From Rhizobiales bacterium GAS188 (lineage in GTDB: Bacteria; Pseudomonadota; Alphaproteobacteria; Rhizobiales; Beijerinckiaceae): a stretch of DNA of 64,000 bases. The position numbers and the translations under genes are program-made. Within the stretch, counting starts at the first letter, position 1. Every line of letters starts with the position of its first letter. A model generated the notes under the pieces. It saw only the letters and a program-made list of their open reading frames with translations. It was not told the origin of the DNA and ran no database searches. Location: the NCBI GenBank assembly GCA_900104855.1, contig FNSS01000001.1, positions 5,332,001 through 5,396,000 on the forward strand, given 5' to 3'. Shown in pieces: positions 1-8,686 of the stretch.

Positions 1-960
1 CTCGCCTCGGCTGCCGCCGCCGTGCTCATCGGCACGCTGTATCCCCTGGCGCTCGAAGCGTTGACCGGCGACAAGATCTCGGTCGGGCCTCCTTATTTCA
101 ACGCGACCGTGCTGCCCTTGCTGGCGCCGCTCCTGCTGGCGCTGCCCTTCGGGCAATCGCTCGCCTGGAAGCGCGGCGACCTCTACGGCACGGGCCAGCG
201 CCTCATGATGGCGTTCGGCCTTGCGGCGCTCCTCGCCTTCGCCATCTGGGCGGTCGACCGCGGCGGGCCGGTGCTGGCGCCGCTCGGCGTCGGCCTCGGA
301 TTCTTCGTGATCCTCGGCTCCGCGGGCGAGATCGTGACCCGCTCTTGGCCTGCGGGCGCTTCTTGGCCGGCGGGCACCGCTTTGCCGGCGGGCGCCTTTT
401 GGCGGATCGCGCTGAGGCGTGCCGCCGGGCTGCCGCGCCAGACCTATGGATCGGTGATCGCCCATATGGGCATGGGGCTCACGGTCATCGGCATCGCGGC
501 GACCGCCTGGCACAGCGAGACCATCACCATGATGCGTCTCGGCGAGGCGAAGGAGGTCGGCGCCTATACCGTGACGCTTGCCAAGCTGTCGCCGCTCCAG
601 GGCCCGAATTACCGCGAAACGGCCGCCATCTTCTCGGTCGCCAGCGCCGGTGTGCCGCTAGGCGACGTCGTCTCCACGAAGCGCATCTACACGGTGCGCG
701 GCACGCCGACCACGCAGGTCGGGCTGATGACGCGGGGGCTCAGCCAGATCTACGCCTCGCTCGGCGATGGCGAGCCGGATGGGCGCATCGGGGTACGGCT
801 CTATTGGAAGCCTTTTGTGCTGCTGATCTGGCTCGGCGCCATGGTGATGGCGGCGGGCGGCGCTTTGTCGCTGTCGGACCGGCGCCTGCGCGTCGGATTT
901 GCGATCGCTTCGCGTCTCAGGCCCGTCGGCACGGAAGCGCCCGCGGCACCGGCGGAATGA
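1..960 (+). CDS. ccmF: Heme lyase CcmF, C-terminal part (5' end outside window)
   Basis: This is the C-terminal 319 residues of the cytochrome c-type biogenesis protein CcmF, which with CcmH ligates heme to apocytochrome c on the periplasmic side of the inner membrane. The frame is open from base 1, so the true start lies upstream. Hydrophobic segments alternate with a periplasmic stretch that contains the family-typical HMGMG and ATAWHSE sequences and a late GPNYRE element, followed by a last membrane helix (KPFVLLIWLGAMVMAAGG). The stop overlaps the start of ccmH by 4 bp, as expected for a ccm operon. A Pro/Ala-rich tandem stretch around positions 345-400 (three related WPAGA-like units) is unusual. 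Family assignment is confident. Confidence 0.9.
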   Translation, partial: LASAAAAVLIGTLYPLALEALTGDKISVGPPYFNATVLPLLAPLLLALPFGQSLAWKRGDLYGTGQRLMMAFGLAALLAFAIWAVDRGGPVLAPLGVGLGFFVILGSAGEIVTRSWPAGASWPAGTALPAGAFWRIALRRAAGLPRQTYGSVIAHMGMGLTVIGIAATAWHSETITMMRLGEAKEVGAYTVTLAKLSPLQGPNYRETAAIFSVASAGVPLGDVVSTKRIYTVRGTPTTQVGLMTRGLSQIYASLGDGEPDGRIGVRLYWKPFVLLIWLGAMVMAAGGALSLSDRRLRVGFAIASRLRPVGTEAPAAPAE

Positions 961-1487
961 TGGCGCCTGCGGCCGCCGCCCGGGTCGACCTGGCGCTCCG
1001 GCTCCAGCGCGCGCGGCCCCTGATCGCGACAATCCTGCTGGTCGTCCTGGCAGCCCTGGCCGGCAGCGCGATGGGGCCGCGCGCCGCGCATGCCGTGGAG
1101 GCCGGCGAGATGCTCGCCGATCCCAAGCTCGAGGCACGGGCCCGTGCTTTGTCGGGGGAGTTTCGCTGTCTCGTCTGCCAGAACGAATCGATCGACGAGT
1201 CGAATGCGCAACTCGCCCATGATCTTCGCGTCCTCATCCGCGAGCAGGTTGGCGCCGGACGCTCGGATGGGCAGGTCCGCGACTTCCTGGTCGCCCGCTA
1301 TGGCCAGTTCGTGCTCCTGAAGCCGCGCTTCGACGGAGAAACCTTGCTGTTATGGTTGGGACCCTTCCTGGTCCTCGCTGCCGGAGCGGTGCTGGTCGGC
1401 TTCGCGGCCCGGCGACGCTCCAGCGCCGTGGACGCACCGCTCTCCGAGGCCGAGCGCGCCGAGCTCGAGCGCCTGCAGGCGAAGTGA
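957..1487 (+). CDS. ccmH: Cytochrome c-type biogenesis protein CcmH
   Basis: CcmH (CycL in rhizobia) is a membrane-anchored periplasmic thiol-oxidoreductase that keeps the apocytochrome CXXCH cysteines reduced. The 176-residue product has an N-terminal hydrophobic segment, the diagnostic heme-lyase motif FRCLVCQN with both cysteines, the following SNAQLAHDLR helix, the VARYGQFVLLKPRF segment, and a C-terminal membrane helix (LLLWLGPFLVLAAGAVLVGF). Two ATG codons in tandem (957 and 960) overlap the ccmF stop; the first gives a 4-bp overlap and suggests translational coupling. Length and motif order are normal for the family. Confidence 0.93.
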   Translation: MMAPAAAARVDLALRLQRARPLIATILLVVLAALAGSAMGPRAAHAVEAGEMLADPKLEARARALSGEFRCLVCQNESIDESNAQLAHDLRVLIREQVGAGRSDGQVRDFLVARYGQFVLLKPRFDGETLLLWLGPFLVLAAGAVLVGFAARRRSSAVDAPLSEAERAELERLQAK

Positions 1488-1503
1488 GCCCTTCCGGCCC
1501 TTC

Positions 1504-1532
1504 ACCTCTCCCCGCGCTTTGCGGGGAGAGGT
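1504..1532. repeat. Perfect 12-bp-stem palindrome, dispersed-repeat type
   Basis: ACCTCTCCCCGC (1504-1515), a five-base GCTTT loop and the exact reverse complement (1521-1532) form a hairpin. It is followed by CGGTCCCGAGCGCAGCGAGG and a GGGTGAGGGGC tail. Elements of this form (CCTCTCCCCGC...GCGGGGAGAGG plus a CGAGCGCAGCGAG tail) are, from general knowledge, common dispersed extragenic palindromes in Rhizobiales. It may also help terminate the ccm transcript, although there is no T-run. Confidence 0.65.
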
Positions 1533-1637
1533 CGGTCCCGAGCGCAGCGAGGGAGCGGGTGAGGGGCTGGGTGAGTTCGAGCCAGCGCTGATCACACTCA
1601 CCAGGTCCTTCATACTCACTTGGCCCCTCATCCCCCG

Positions 1638-1666
1638 CCTTCTCCCGCAAAGCGGCGGCGAGAAGG
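1638..1666. repeat. Second extragenic palindrome
   Basis: CCTTCTC (1638-1644) and GAGAAGG (1660-1666) form the outer arms, with CCGC/GCGG pairing inside around an AAA turn. It lies about 110 bp behind the palindrome at 1504 and is probably the other end of the same dispersed element, since CCCTCATCCCCCGCC precedes it. Confidence 0.5.
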
Positions 1667-1801
1667 AGCCGCGCCGGCGCCAAGCTCTCCGGCCCGATTA
1701 CAAATATTTCATCGACCGGACAGCCCTTCGCAACCGGCCCATCACCATATGATTTGCTCAACAGACCCGCGGCAATACCAAAGGTCAAAGGAGCTCACAT
1801 C

Positions 1802-3373
1802 ATGAATACGCATAGCACCGTTCCAGCCGCTTCGCGGCGCCGGCGCTTGACGCTCGTATCGAGCGTCGCGGCGCTGGCACTGATGGCATTGGCTGGATTC
1901 GAGGCCGGGGTCGCCGTTCCGAGCCTGCCCGCATACGCAGAGACCACGCAGGCCCCGCTGCAGGGGTCCGCGATCGGCGCGCCTGCGGCTCTCGCCCCCG
2001 TCTCCTTCGCCGATCTCGTCCAGAAGGTGAAGCCGGCCGTCATCTCCGTGAAGGTGAAGATCGTCGAGCAGGACGCCCAGCCCATGGCTTTCGGCCGCAA
2101 TGGCGGCGGCGACAACGAACTGCCATTCCCGAACCTGCCCCCGAACCATCCGCTGAACCGCCTGTTCGGGCCCTTCGGCCAGGATGGCGCCCAGAATGGT
2201 GGCCCCGGCGGCCAGGCGCCGAAGCATTTCGGCGAGGCGCTGGGTTCCGGCTTCTTCATCTCTGCCGATGGCTATGCGGTCACCAACAACCATGTGGTCG
2301 CGAAGGCCAAGACCGTCAGCATCACCACCGATGACGGCAAGATTTATTCGGCCAAGGTGATCGGCACCGATCCGAAGACGGATGTGGCCCTGATCAAGGT
2401 CGATGGCCGCTCCGACTTTCCTTTCGTCAAGCTCGCCACCGCCTCGCCGCGCATCGGCGATTGGGTGCTCGCCGTCGGCAATCCCTTCGGCCTCGGCGGC
2501 ACGGTGACGGCCGGCATCGTCTCGGCGCGCGGCCGCGATATCGGGGCTGGCCCCTATGACGACTTCCTGCAGATCGACGCTCCGGTGAACCGCGGCAATT
2601 CCGGCGGCCCGACCTTCGATCTCTCCGGCAATGTGGTCGGCGTCAACACCGCGATCTACTCGCCCTCCGGGGGCAGCGTCGGCATCGCCTTCGCCATCCC
2701 CTCGCAGACGGTGCAGTCGGTCGTCGACCAGCTCAAGGATACGGGCTCCGTGACGCGCGGCTATATCGGTGTGCAGATCCAGCCGGTCACGACCGATCTC
2801 GCGGATGGGCTCGGCCTCAAGGATGCCAAGGGCGCACTCGTCGCCAGCATCGCCGGCGACAGCCCTGCCGGCAAGGCGGGCTTGAAGGCCGGCGACGCCA
2901 TTCTCTCGGTCAACGGCCAGAGCATTGCCGATGCGCGCGAATTGTCCCGCGACATCGCGGCGCTGAAGCCCGGCGACAAGGCCTCGCTGTCGGTGTGGCG
3001 TGACGGCGAGACCAAGACCATCGAGGTCGCGGTCGCCAAATATCCGAGCGACGACAAGGTCGCCAAGGCCTCGGTCAGCGACGAGGCCATGAGTGCCGGA
3101 TCGAAGCTCGGCTTGTCGCTCGCTCCGGCGAGCGAGGTCGGCAAGGGCGGCAAGGGCGTCGCCATCATGCGCGTCGATCCGGACAGCCCGGCGGCCGAAA
3201 AGGGTCTCCAGCCCGGTGATGTGATCACTCTTGCGGCCGGCAAGACCGTGTCGACGCCGGATGATGTCAAGAAAGCCGTGGCCGACGCCAAGCGTGACGG
3301 CCGCAAGGCCGTGCTGCTCCAGGTCGAGCGCGACGGCAACAGCCATTACGTCGCAGTCCCCTTCACGGGCTGA
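1802..3373 (+). CDS. degP: Periplasmic serine protease DegP/HtrA (Do family)
   Basis: This 523-residue trypsin-like protease and chaperone degrades misfolded envelope proteins in the periplasm. The N-terminus is basic (SRRRR), followed by a hydrophobic helix and a Sec cleavage region near AYAET (about residue 46). The catalytic triad is visible: His164 in TNNHVV, Asp194 in TDVALIKVD and Ser267 in GNSGGP. Two PDZ domains follow (about 300-385 and 440-515). A Gly/Asn/Pro-rich loop precedes the His, as usual in DegP. ATG 1802 was chosen because AAAGGAG stands about 8 bp upstream; an earlier in-frame start lacks one. A strong terminator follows. Confidence 0.95.
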   Translation: MNTHSTVPAASRRRRLTLVSSVAALALMALAGFEAGVAVPSLPAYAETTQAPLQGSAIGAPAALAPVSFADLVQKVKPAVISVKVKIVEQDAQPMAFGRNGGGDNELPFPNLPPNHPLNRLFGPFGQDGAQNGGPGGQAPKHFGEALGSGFFISADGYAVTNNHVVAKAKTVSITTDDGKIYSAKVIGTDPKTDVALIKVDGRSDFPFVKLATASPRIGDWVLAVGNPFGLGGTVTAGIVSARGRDIGAGPYDDFLQIDAPVNRGNSGGPTFDLSGNVVGVNTAIYSPSGGSVGIAFAIPSQTVQSVVDQLKDTGSVTRGYIGVQIQPVTTDLADGLGLKDAKGALVASIAGDSPAGKAGLKAGDAILSVNGQSIADARELSRDIAALKPGDKASLSVWRDGETKTIEVAVAKYPSDDKVAKASVSDEAMSAGSKLGLSLAPASEVGKGGKGVAIMRVDPDSPAAEKGLQPGDVITLAAGKTVSTPDDVKKAVADAKRDGRKAVLLQVERDGNSHYVAVPFTG

Positions 3374-3442
3374 GACGTCAGGAGTTCGGAGCGCCGGCCG
3401 GTGCATCCCGTCGCCCCCGCGACGGTCGGCATGTCCGAACGC

Positions 3443-3484
3443 GGCGGGCTGGGGTCTTCCCCAGCCCGCCGTTGCCTTTTTGGG
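3443..3484 (+). terminator. Rho-independent terminator after degP
   Basis: GGCGGGCTGGGG (3443-3454), a TCTT loop and the exact complement CCCCAGCCCGCC (3459-3470) form a perfect 12-bp stem, followed by GTTGCCTTTTT. It separates degP from the response regulator that starts about 65 bp later, so the two-component genes need their own promoter in 3485-3545. Confidence 0.9.
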
Positions 3485-3549
3485 GGAGCGGGCTTGATGG
3501 CCGCTATCCCTTGTGAATTCGGCAATCTGCCCTATTTTCTGCGGTGGCC

Positions 3550-4236
3550 ATGAAAATTCTTGTTGTCGAAGACGATCATGATGCCGCGGCCTATGTCCAG
3601 AAGGCGCTGCGGGAGGAGGGGCATGTCGTCGACCGGGCCTCGGACGGGCTCGACGGCTATGCGCTGGCGCGCGAGGGCAGCTATGACGTGCTGATCGTCG
3701 ACCGGATGCTGCCGAAGCTCGACGGCCTGTCGCTGGTGCGCTCGCTGCGCGAGCAGGAGGTCGAGACCCCCGTGCTCTTCCTGTCGGCCCTCGGCCAGGT
3801 CGATGACCGCGTCAAAGGCCTCAGGGCCGGCGGCGACGACTACCTGACCAAGCCCTATGCGTTTTCCGAGCTGCTCGCCCGGATCGAGGTGTTGGCGCGA
3901 CGCCGCATCAATGGCCCGGCTCGCGAGGAGACGGTCTACCATGTGGGCGATCTCGAGCTCGACCGGCTGTCGCGCCGCGTCACCCGGGCCGGCCAGATCC
4001 TCGATCTGCAGCCGCGCGAGTTCCGCCTCCTGGAATACATGATGCGCCATGCCGGCCAGGTGGTGACGCGCACCATGCTCCTGGAACATGTGTGGGATTA
4101 TCACTTCGACCCGCAGACCAATGTCATCGACGTGCATGTGTCGCGGCTGCGCGGCAAGATCGACAAGGGTTTCGACCGCCCATTGCTGCAGACCGTGCGC
4201 GGAGCCGGATATGTGATTCGTGACGGCGCTCGGTAA
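3550..4236 (+). CDS. feuP: OmpR/PhoB-class response regulator, FeuP-like
   Basis: The 228-residue protein has an N-terminal receiver domain (acidic pocket EDD at residues 7-9, phospho-acceptor Asp51 in VLIVDRMLP, Lys in the LTKPY motif) and a C-terminal winged helix (LQPREFRLLEYMM...VWDYHFDPQTNVIDVHVSRLRGKID). It lies between degP and glnE with a histidine kinase overlapping its end. In Sinorhizobium this position is held by FeuP, which regulates cyclic glucan export genes; I infer orthology from order and sequence style. ATG 3550 is preferred to the GTG two codons earlier because the receiver domain normally starts MKILVVED. Confidence 0.85.
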   Translation: MKILVVEDDHDAAAYVQKALREEGHVVDRASDGLDGYALAREGSYDVLIVDRMLPKLDGLSLVRSLREQEVETPVLFLSALGQVDDRVKGLRAGGDDYLTKPYAFSELLARIEVLARRRINGPAREETVYHVGDLELDRLSRRVTRAGQILDLQPREFRLLEYMMRHAGQVVTRTMLLEHVWDYHFDPQTNVIDVHVSRLRGKIDKGFDRPLLQTVRGAGYVIRDGAR

Positions 4237-5644
4237 GCTCGTCCGCACCACGGCCTTTCGGCTCACGCTCGCCTACGCACTCATCTTTGCGGTCATCTCG
4301 GCGGGCGTGCTCGGCTATGTGGCGTGGAACGGCAGGCGGCTCGTCGAGCAGGGCATGCGCGAAACCGTCGATGCCGAGGTCAACGGCCTCATCGACCAGT
4401 ATCGCGTGGGCAATATCAGGCGGCTCGTCGCCAGCGTCGAGCAGCGCACCCGTAGGCCGGGCTCCTCGCTCTATCTGGTCACGACCTTCGTCGGCGATTC
4501 GCTGGCCGGCAATGTGGCGAGGCTGCCGGCAAGCGTGCTCAACTCACCGGGCGACACGCCGGACACGGAATATCAGCGCCTCGATGATCCCGACGATGTG
4601 ACGCATCACGCCTATGTCCGCGTCGTCTTGCTGCCGGGCGGCTTTCGTCTGGTGGTCGGACGCGATCTCGAGGAGCTGAACGGCCTCGGCTCGGCGGTCA
4701 GGCGCGCCTTCGTGCTGGCGCTCGTCGTGCTCACCGGATTTGGCCTCGTGGGCGGCTTCGTGGTGGCTCGCCGCGTGCTCGCCCGCATCGATTCGATGAC
4801 GGCGAGCGCCAATGCCATCATGTCGGGCGAGCTTGCAAAGCGCCTGCCGCTATCGGGCACGAATGACGAGCTCGACCGTCTGGCGACCTCGCTCAACGCC
4901 ATGCTCGATCGCATCGGCGACCTGATGTCGGGGCTGAAGGAGGTGTCGGACAATATCGCCCACGACCTCAAGACGCCGCTGACGCGCCTGCGCAACGGCG
5001 CCGAGGAGGCCTTGCGCTCGGCGAAGAACCCGCAGGAATACCGCCAGGCGCTCGAGCGTACCATCGAGGAAAGCGACAACCTGATCCGCGTCTTCAACGC
5101 GCTTTTGATGATCGCCCGGGCCGAGGGCGGGCGCGTGGCCGAGAACATGTCGCAATTCGATGCGGCCGAGATCGCCCGTTCGGTCGTCGAGCTCTACGAG
5201 CCCCTGGCCGAGGAAGCCGGCGTTGCCCTGTCGGTCGAGGCGCCGGGAGCCTTGCAGGCCCATGGCAATCGTGAGCTCGTGGGCCAGGCGCTCGCCAATC
5301 TCGTCGACAACGCCCTCAAATACGCCAAGCCCTGCGACGGCAAACCCGTTTCGCCTTCAGCCCCCGTCGCGGTCCAGGTCTCGGCGCGCGCCAATGGCGC
5401 AGGTTGCACCGAGGTTTCGGTCGCAGATCACGGGCCGGGCATCCCGGAGGCCGATCGCGAGCGGGTGCTCGAGCGCTTCGTGCGGCTCGAGAGCAGCCGC
5501 ACAAGGCCGGGCTTCGGCCTGGGCTTGAGCCTTGCCAATGCGGTGATGCGGCTGCATGGCGGTTCGCTGAAGCTCGAGGACAACCATCCGGGCTTGCGTG
5601 CTACATTGTCATTCCCGCCGCCGCTTGCCGGAGCCCACACGTGA
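4220..5644 (+). CDS. feuQ: Membrane sensor histidine kinase, FeuQ-like
   Basis: This 474-residue kinase partners the preceding regulator. It has two membrane helices (about 14-34 and 163-184) flanking a periplasmic sensor of about 125 residues, a HAMP linker, a HisKA dimerisation domain with phospho-acceptor His248 (NIAHDLKTPLTRLRN), and a HATPase domain with N box NLVDNALKYA, G1 DHGPGIP and G2 GFGLGLSLANAV. The GTG start lies inside the end of feuP (17-bp overlap), so the two are translationally coupled. Its stop overlaps the glnE start by 4 bp (GTGA). Confidence 0.88.
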   Translation: MTALGKLVRTTAFRLTLAYALIFAVISAGVLGYVAWNGRRLVEQGMRETVDAEVNGLIDQYRVGNIRRLVASVEQRTRRPGSSLYLVTTFVGDSLAGNVARLPASVLNSPGDTPDTEYQRLDDPDDVTHHAYVRVVLLPGGFRLVVGRDLEELNGLGSAVRRAFVLALVVLTGFGLVGGFVVARRVLARIDSMTASANAIMSGELAKRLPLSGTNDELDRLATSLNAMLDRIGDLMSGLKEVSDNIAHDLKTPLTRLRNGAEEALRSAKNPQEYRQALERTIEESDNLIRVFNALLMIARAEGGRVAENMSQFDAAEIARSVVELYEPLAEEAGVALSVEAPGALQAHGNRELVGQALANLVDNALKYAKPCDGKPVSPSAPVAVQVSARANGAGCTEVSVADHGPGIPEADRERVLERFVRLESSRTRPGFGLGLSLANAVMRLHGGSLKLEDNHPGLRATLSFPPPLAGAHT

Positions 5645-8600
5645 ACGATGATGCCGGCCAAGAAACTCAAGATCTGACCCAAGATCTGGCTCAGGATTTG
5701 GCTCAGGATCCGGCTCACGATCCGGTTCGCGATCTGCATCGAGGACGCCGGGCGCTGATCAAGCGCATCGTCACGGCGCCTCGCCTGCCGCAAGACGAAA
5801 AGAGGGATGCGCTCGCCGCGATCCTCGAGCGCGTCGAGGATGAGGAGCTGCGCGCCCGTCTCGCCAGCCTGGTCGCGCCCGAACCCAAGGCCGCGCGCCT
5901 GCTCGGCGCCATGCTCGCCTATTCCCCCTTCCTGACGCGCATCCTCGTCACGCGTCCGGATTGGCTGCTCGAGGCGCTCGCCCAGCCGCCATCGGCGCAT
6001 CTCGATCATCTGATCGATACAATGCGGCGCGCCTGCGCGCGCGCCACGAGCGATGACGAGGTGATGCCGCTCCTGCGCCATACGCGCCAGCGCGTGGCGC
6101 TGCTGGTGGCGCTCGCCGATCTCGGCGGGGTGTGGACGCTCGACGAGGTCACCGAGGCCCTGACGCGCCTCGCGGACGCCGCTGTCTCGCTCGCGGTGGA
6201 TCATGTGCTGCGCGACGCCCATAGGTCGGGCCGGCTCGTCCTGCAAGATCCTGCCCATCCCGGCGAGGGCTCGGGCTATGTGCTGCTCGCCATGGGCAAG
6301 CATGGCGCACGCGAGCTGAATTATTCGAGCGATATCGACCTGATCGTCCTGCATGATCCGGCCGCCGCCAGCCTGGCGCCGGGCGCCGAGGCCGACGCGC
6401 TCTTCGCGCGCCTGACGCATCGGGTGGTGAAGCTGCTGCAGTCGCGCACTGCCGATGACTATGTGCTGCGCGTCGATCTGCGGCTGCGCCCCGATCCAGG
6501 TTCGATGCCGCCTTCCGTGCCGCTGCCGGCAGCCTACCAGTATTACGAATCGGTCGGCCAGAACTGGGAACGCGCGGCCTATATCAAGGCGCGCCCGGTC
6601 GCCGGCGATATCGAGATGGGGCAACGCTTCCTTGCCGACCTCACGCCTTTCGTCTGGCGGCGGCATCTCGATTTCCAGGCGATCGCGGCGCTGCGCGGGC
6701 TGTGGCGCGACGTTCGCGCCGTGCATGGCGACGACGAAGCGATCAGCGGGCGCAACGTCAAGCTCGGGCCGGGCGGCATCCGCGAATGCGAGCTCGCGAC
6801 GCAGGCGCTGCAGCTCGTCTTCGGCGGTCGCGACGCGCGCCTGCGCGGATCGCGCACGCTCGACATGCTCAAGGTCCTCGCCGAGGCCGGCCATCTTCCG
6901 AAGGAGGCGCGCAAGCGCCTCGCCGCCGCCTATACGTTCCTGCGCATGGTGGAGCATCGCCTGCAGATGCTCAACGACGAGCAGACCCAGATCCTGCCGC
7001 GCGACGGCGAGGATCTCGAGGGGTTCGCGCGCTGGTGCGGCTTTGCCGGCGCCAAGGCCTTCGAGAAGGAGTTCTCGGCCCGGACCAGCGAGGTGCGCTC
7101 CGAGGCTCAGAAGGCGTTTGGCGGCCGCGCCACGCCGGCCGGGGAGGCGGATGCCAGCTTCACCGCAAAGCAGCTCGGCGCCATGGGATTTCGCCGCCCG
7201 GCCGAATCGGCGCGCCTGATCGCGAGCTGGGCGACGCCGGGTGAGCGGGTCACGGCGCGTAACGTCAGGGTGCGCAGGGCCCTGATGGCGGTGTTGTCCG
7301 ACCTGATCGCGGCTTTCGCCGTCGCCGACGACCCGGACGCCGCAATCGCGGCCTTCGATCGCACCTTCGATCGCATGGCGGCGCCGACCGAATTGTTCTC
7401 GATATTGGCGGAGAGCGAGCCGCTCCGCCGCCTGTTCGCGGCCATGCTCGGCTCGGCTCCAAGGCTCGCCGAGGCGATCGTGCAGCGCCCGCATCTCCTC
7501 GATATCTTCATCGATGTGCGGGCTCTGTCGGAAGCCCAGACGCTGCGCAGCGCCGAGAGCCGGATCGCCGAGCGCATCGCCGTGGCAGCCACGCATGAGG
7601 AGGCGCTCGATCTGTTGCGCGATGCGGGCGGCGAGGAATGGTTTCTGGCCGGTGCCCGCTTCCTTGGCGGCAACATGGATGCCGCAAAGCTAGGCTCCGC
7701 CTATACGTCGGTCGCGCAAGCCTCGCTGCGCGTGGCGCTCGACATCACCCGCAAGGCCTTCGCGGCCGAGCATGGGTCGATACGCGGCGCGCGTCTCGCG
7801 GTCATCGCCATGGGACGCCTCGGCTCCGCCGAGATGACCGCGACCTCGGATCTCGACCTCATCGTCGTCTATGACATGCCGAAAGGCGTGACCGCTTCCG
7901 ATGGCCGCCGCCCGCTCGATCCCGTCCTCTATTTCTCGCGTCTCACGCACCGGTTGATCACGGCCGTCTCGGCGCCGACTTCGCATGGGCGTCTCTACGA
8001 TATCGACATGCGGCTTCGCCCCTCCGGCGGCAAGGGGCCGGTGGCCTTGCCGCTTTCAGCCTTCGTCGATTATCAGCAGCGCGAGGCCGAGACCTGGGAG
8101 CATCTCGCCTTGACGCGGGCGCGACCGGTCGCCGGCGATGCGGCCCTGTGCCGCCAGGTCACGACGGCGATCAAGCGCATCTTGTCGCGCGAGCGCGATC
8201 CGGCGCAGCTCGCCCGCGAGGTGCGCGCCATGCGCCAGCTCCTCGCCTCCGAGAAGGGCGATGACGATGTGGCCGATCTCAAGAACATGAAGGGCGGCCT
8301 CGTCGATATCGACTTCTGCTCGCAATTCCTGGTGCTGGCCCATGCGGTGCACCATAGCCCGCTGCTGGCGGACTCGATCGGCGCGAGCCTCGAAGCCGCC
8401 TCGGCGGAGGGAATTCTCGCGGAAGCCGACCAGCGCAAGCTGACGAAGGCACGCATGCTGTTCACCGAGCTTTTGCAGCGCGAGCGGTTGCGCTCGACCG
8501 ATGCCGCCCCGATGAACTGGAACGACGCTTCGATCCTGCGCGATCTCGCCCGCGATCTCGGCTTCGCCTCGGGGCCGGCGCTGCTGCGCGCCGTCGACAC

Positions 8601-8652
8601 GCAGCGCACCGAGGTCGCCACCATCTACAAGCGCGTGGTGCGGGCGGATTGA
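5641..8652 (+). CDS. glnE: Bifunctional glutamine synthetase adenylyltransferase/deadenylase
   Basis: GlnE adds AMP to and removes it from a tyrosine of glutamine synthetase under the control of PII, and so sets nitrogen assimilation. The 1003-residue product has the two expected nucleotidyltransferase domains, each with its D-x-D metal motif: SSDIDLIVLHD (about residues 231-241) and TSDLDLIVVYD (about 735-745). The linking GlnD_UR_UTase regions contain GPGGIRECE and MKGGLVDIDF. Start GTG 5641 overlaps the feuQ stop by 4 bp. Oddly, residues 10-33 are six four-residue units (QDLT, QDLA, QDLA, QDPA, HDPV, RDLH) encoded by a 12-bp tandem repeat ahead of the conserved domain. Confidence 0.95.
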   Translation: MNDDAGQETQDLTQDLAQDLAQDPAHDPVRDLHRGRRALIKRIVTAPRLPQDEKRDALAAILERVEDEELRARLASLVAPEPKAARLLGAMLAYSPFLTRILVTRPDWLLEALAQPPSAHLDHLIDTMRRACARATSDDEVMPLLRHTRQRVALLVALADLGGVWTLDEVTEALTRLADAAVSLAVDHVLRDAHRSGRLVLQDPAHPGEGSGYVLLAMGKHGARELNYSSDIDLIVLHDPAAASLAPGAEADALFARLTHRVVKLLQSRTADDYVLRVDLRLRPDPGSMPPSVPLPAAYQYYESVGQNWERAAYIKARPVAGDIEMGQRFLADLTPFVWRRHLDFQAIAALRGLWRDVRAVHGDDEAISGRNVKLGPGGIRECELATQALQLVFGGRDARLRGSRTLDMLKVLAEAGHLPKEARKRLAAAYTFLRMVEHRLQMLNDEQTQILPRDGEDLEGFARWCGFAGAKAFEKEFSARTSEVRSEAQKAFGGRATPAGEADASFTAKQLGAMGFRRPAESARLIASWATPGERVTARNVRVRRALMAVLSDLIAAFAVADDPDAAIAAFDRTFDRMAAPTELFSILAESEPLRRLFAAMLGSAPRLAEAIVQRPHLLDIFIDVRALSEAQTLRSAESRIAERIAVAATHEEALDLLRDAGGEEWFLAGARFLGGNMDAAKLGSAYTSVAQASLRVALDITRKAFAAEHGSIRGARLAVIAMGRLGSAEMTATSDLDLIVVYDMPKGVTASDGRRPLDPVLYFSRLTHRLITAVSAPTSHGRLYDIDMRLRPSGGKGPVALPLSAFVDYQQREAETWEHLALTRARPVAGDAALCRQVTTAIKRILSRERDPAQLAREVRAMRQLLASEKGDDDVADLKNMKGGLVDIDFCSQFLVLAHAVHHSPLLADSIGASLEAASAEGILAEADQRKLTKARMLFTELLQRERLRSTDAAPMNWNDASILRDLARDLGFASGPALLRAVDTQRTEVATIYKRVVRAD
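5668..5739 (+). repeat. Six 12-bp tandem repeats in the 5' end of glnE
   Basis: Six consecutive 12-base units with consensus CARGATCTGGCT run from 5668 to 5739 without breaking the reading frame. They encode a hydrophilic, Asp-rich N-terminal arm. The units differ by one to four bases, so the array is not brand new. Confidence 0.9.
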
Positions 8653-8686
8653 GGGGCGGCTTTGTTGGGCCAGCGGGTTGCGCCCG

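Larger units (their letters stand above)
1488..1801. other. Intergenic region ccmH-degP with palindromic repeats
   Basis: This 314-bp gap holds no convincing gene. It contains two palindromic elements (1504-1532 and 1638-1666) and the sequence between them. Just before degP is a clear ribosome binding site (AAAGGAG, about 1787-1793). A promoter for degP probably lies in the less GC-rich stretch 1690-1780, but I could not fix -35/-10 boxes. Confidence 0.6.

Noticed and set aside
1742-3406. A 554-codon open frame opposite degP
   Set aside because: Low-complexity Arg/Asp/Gly composition mirroring degP codons; no motif.
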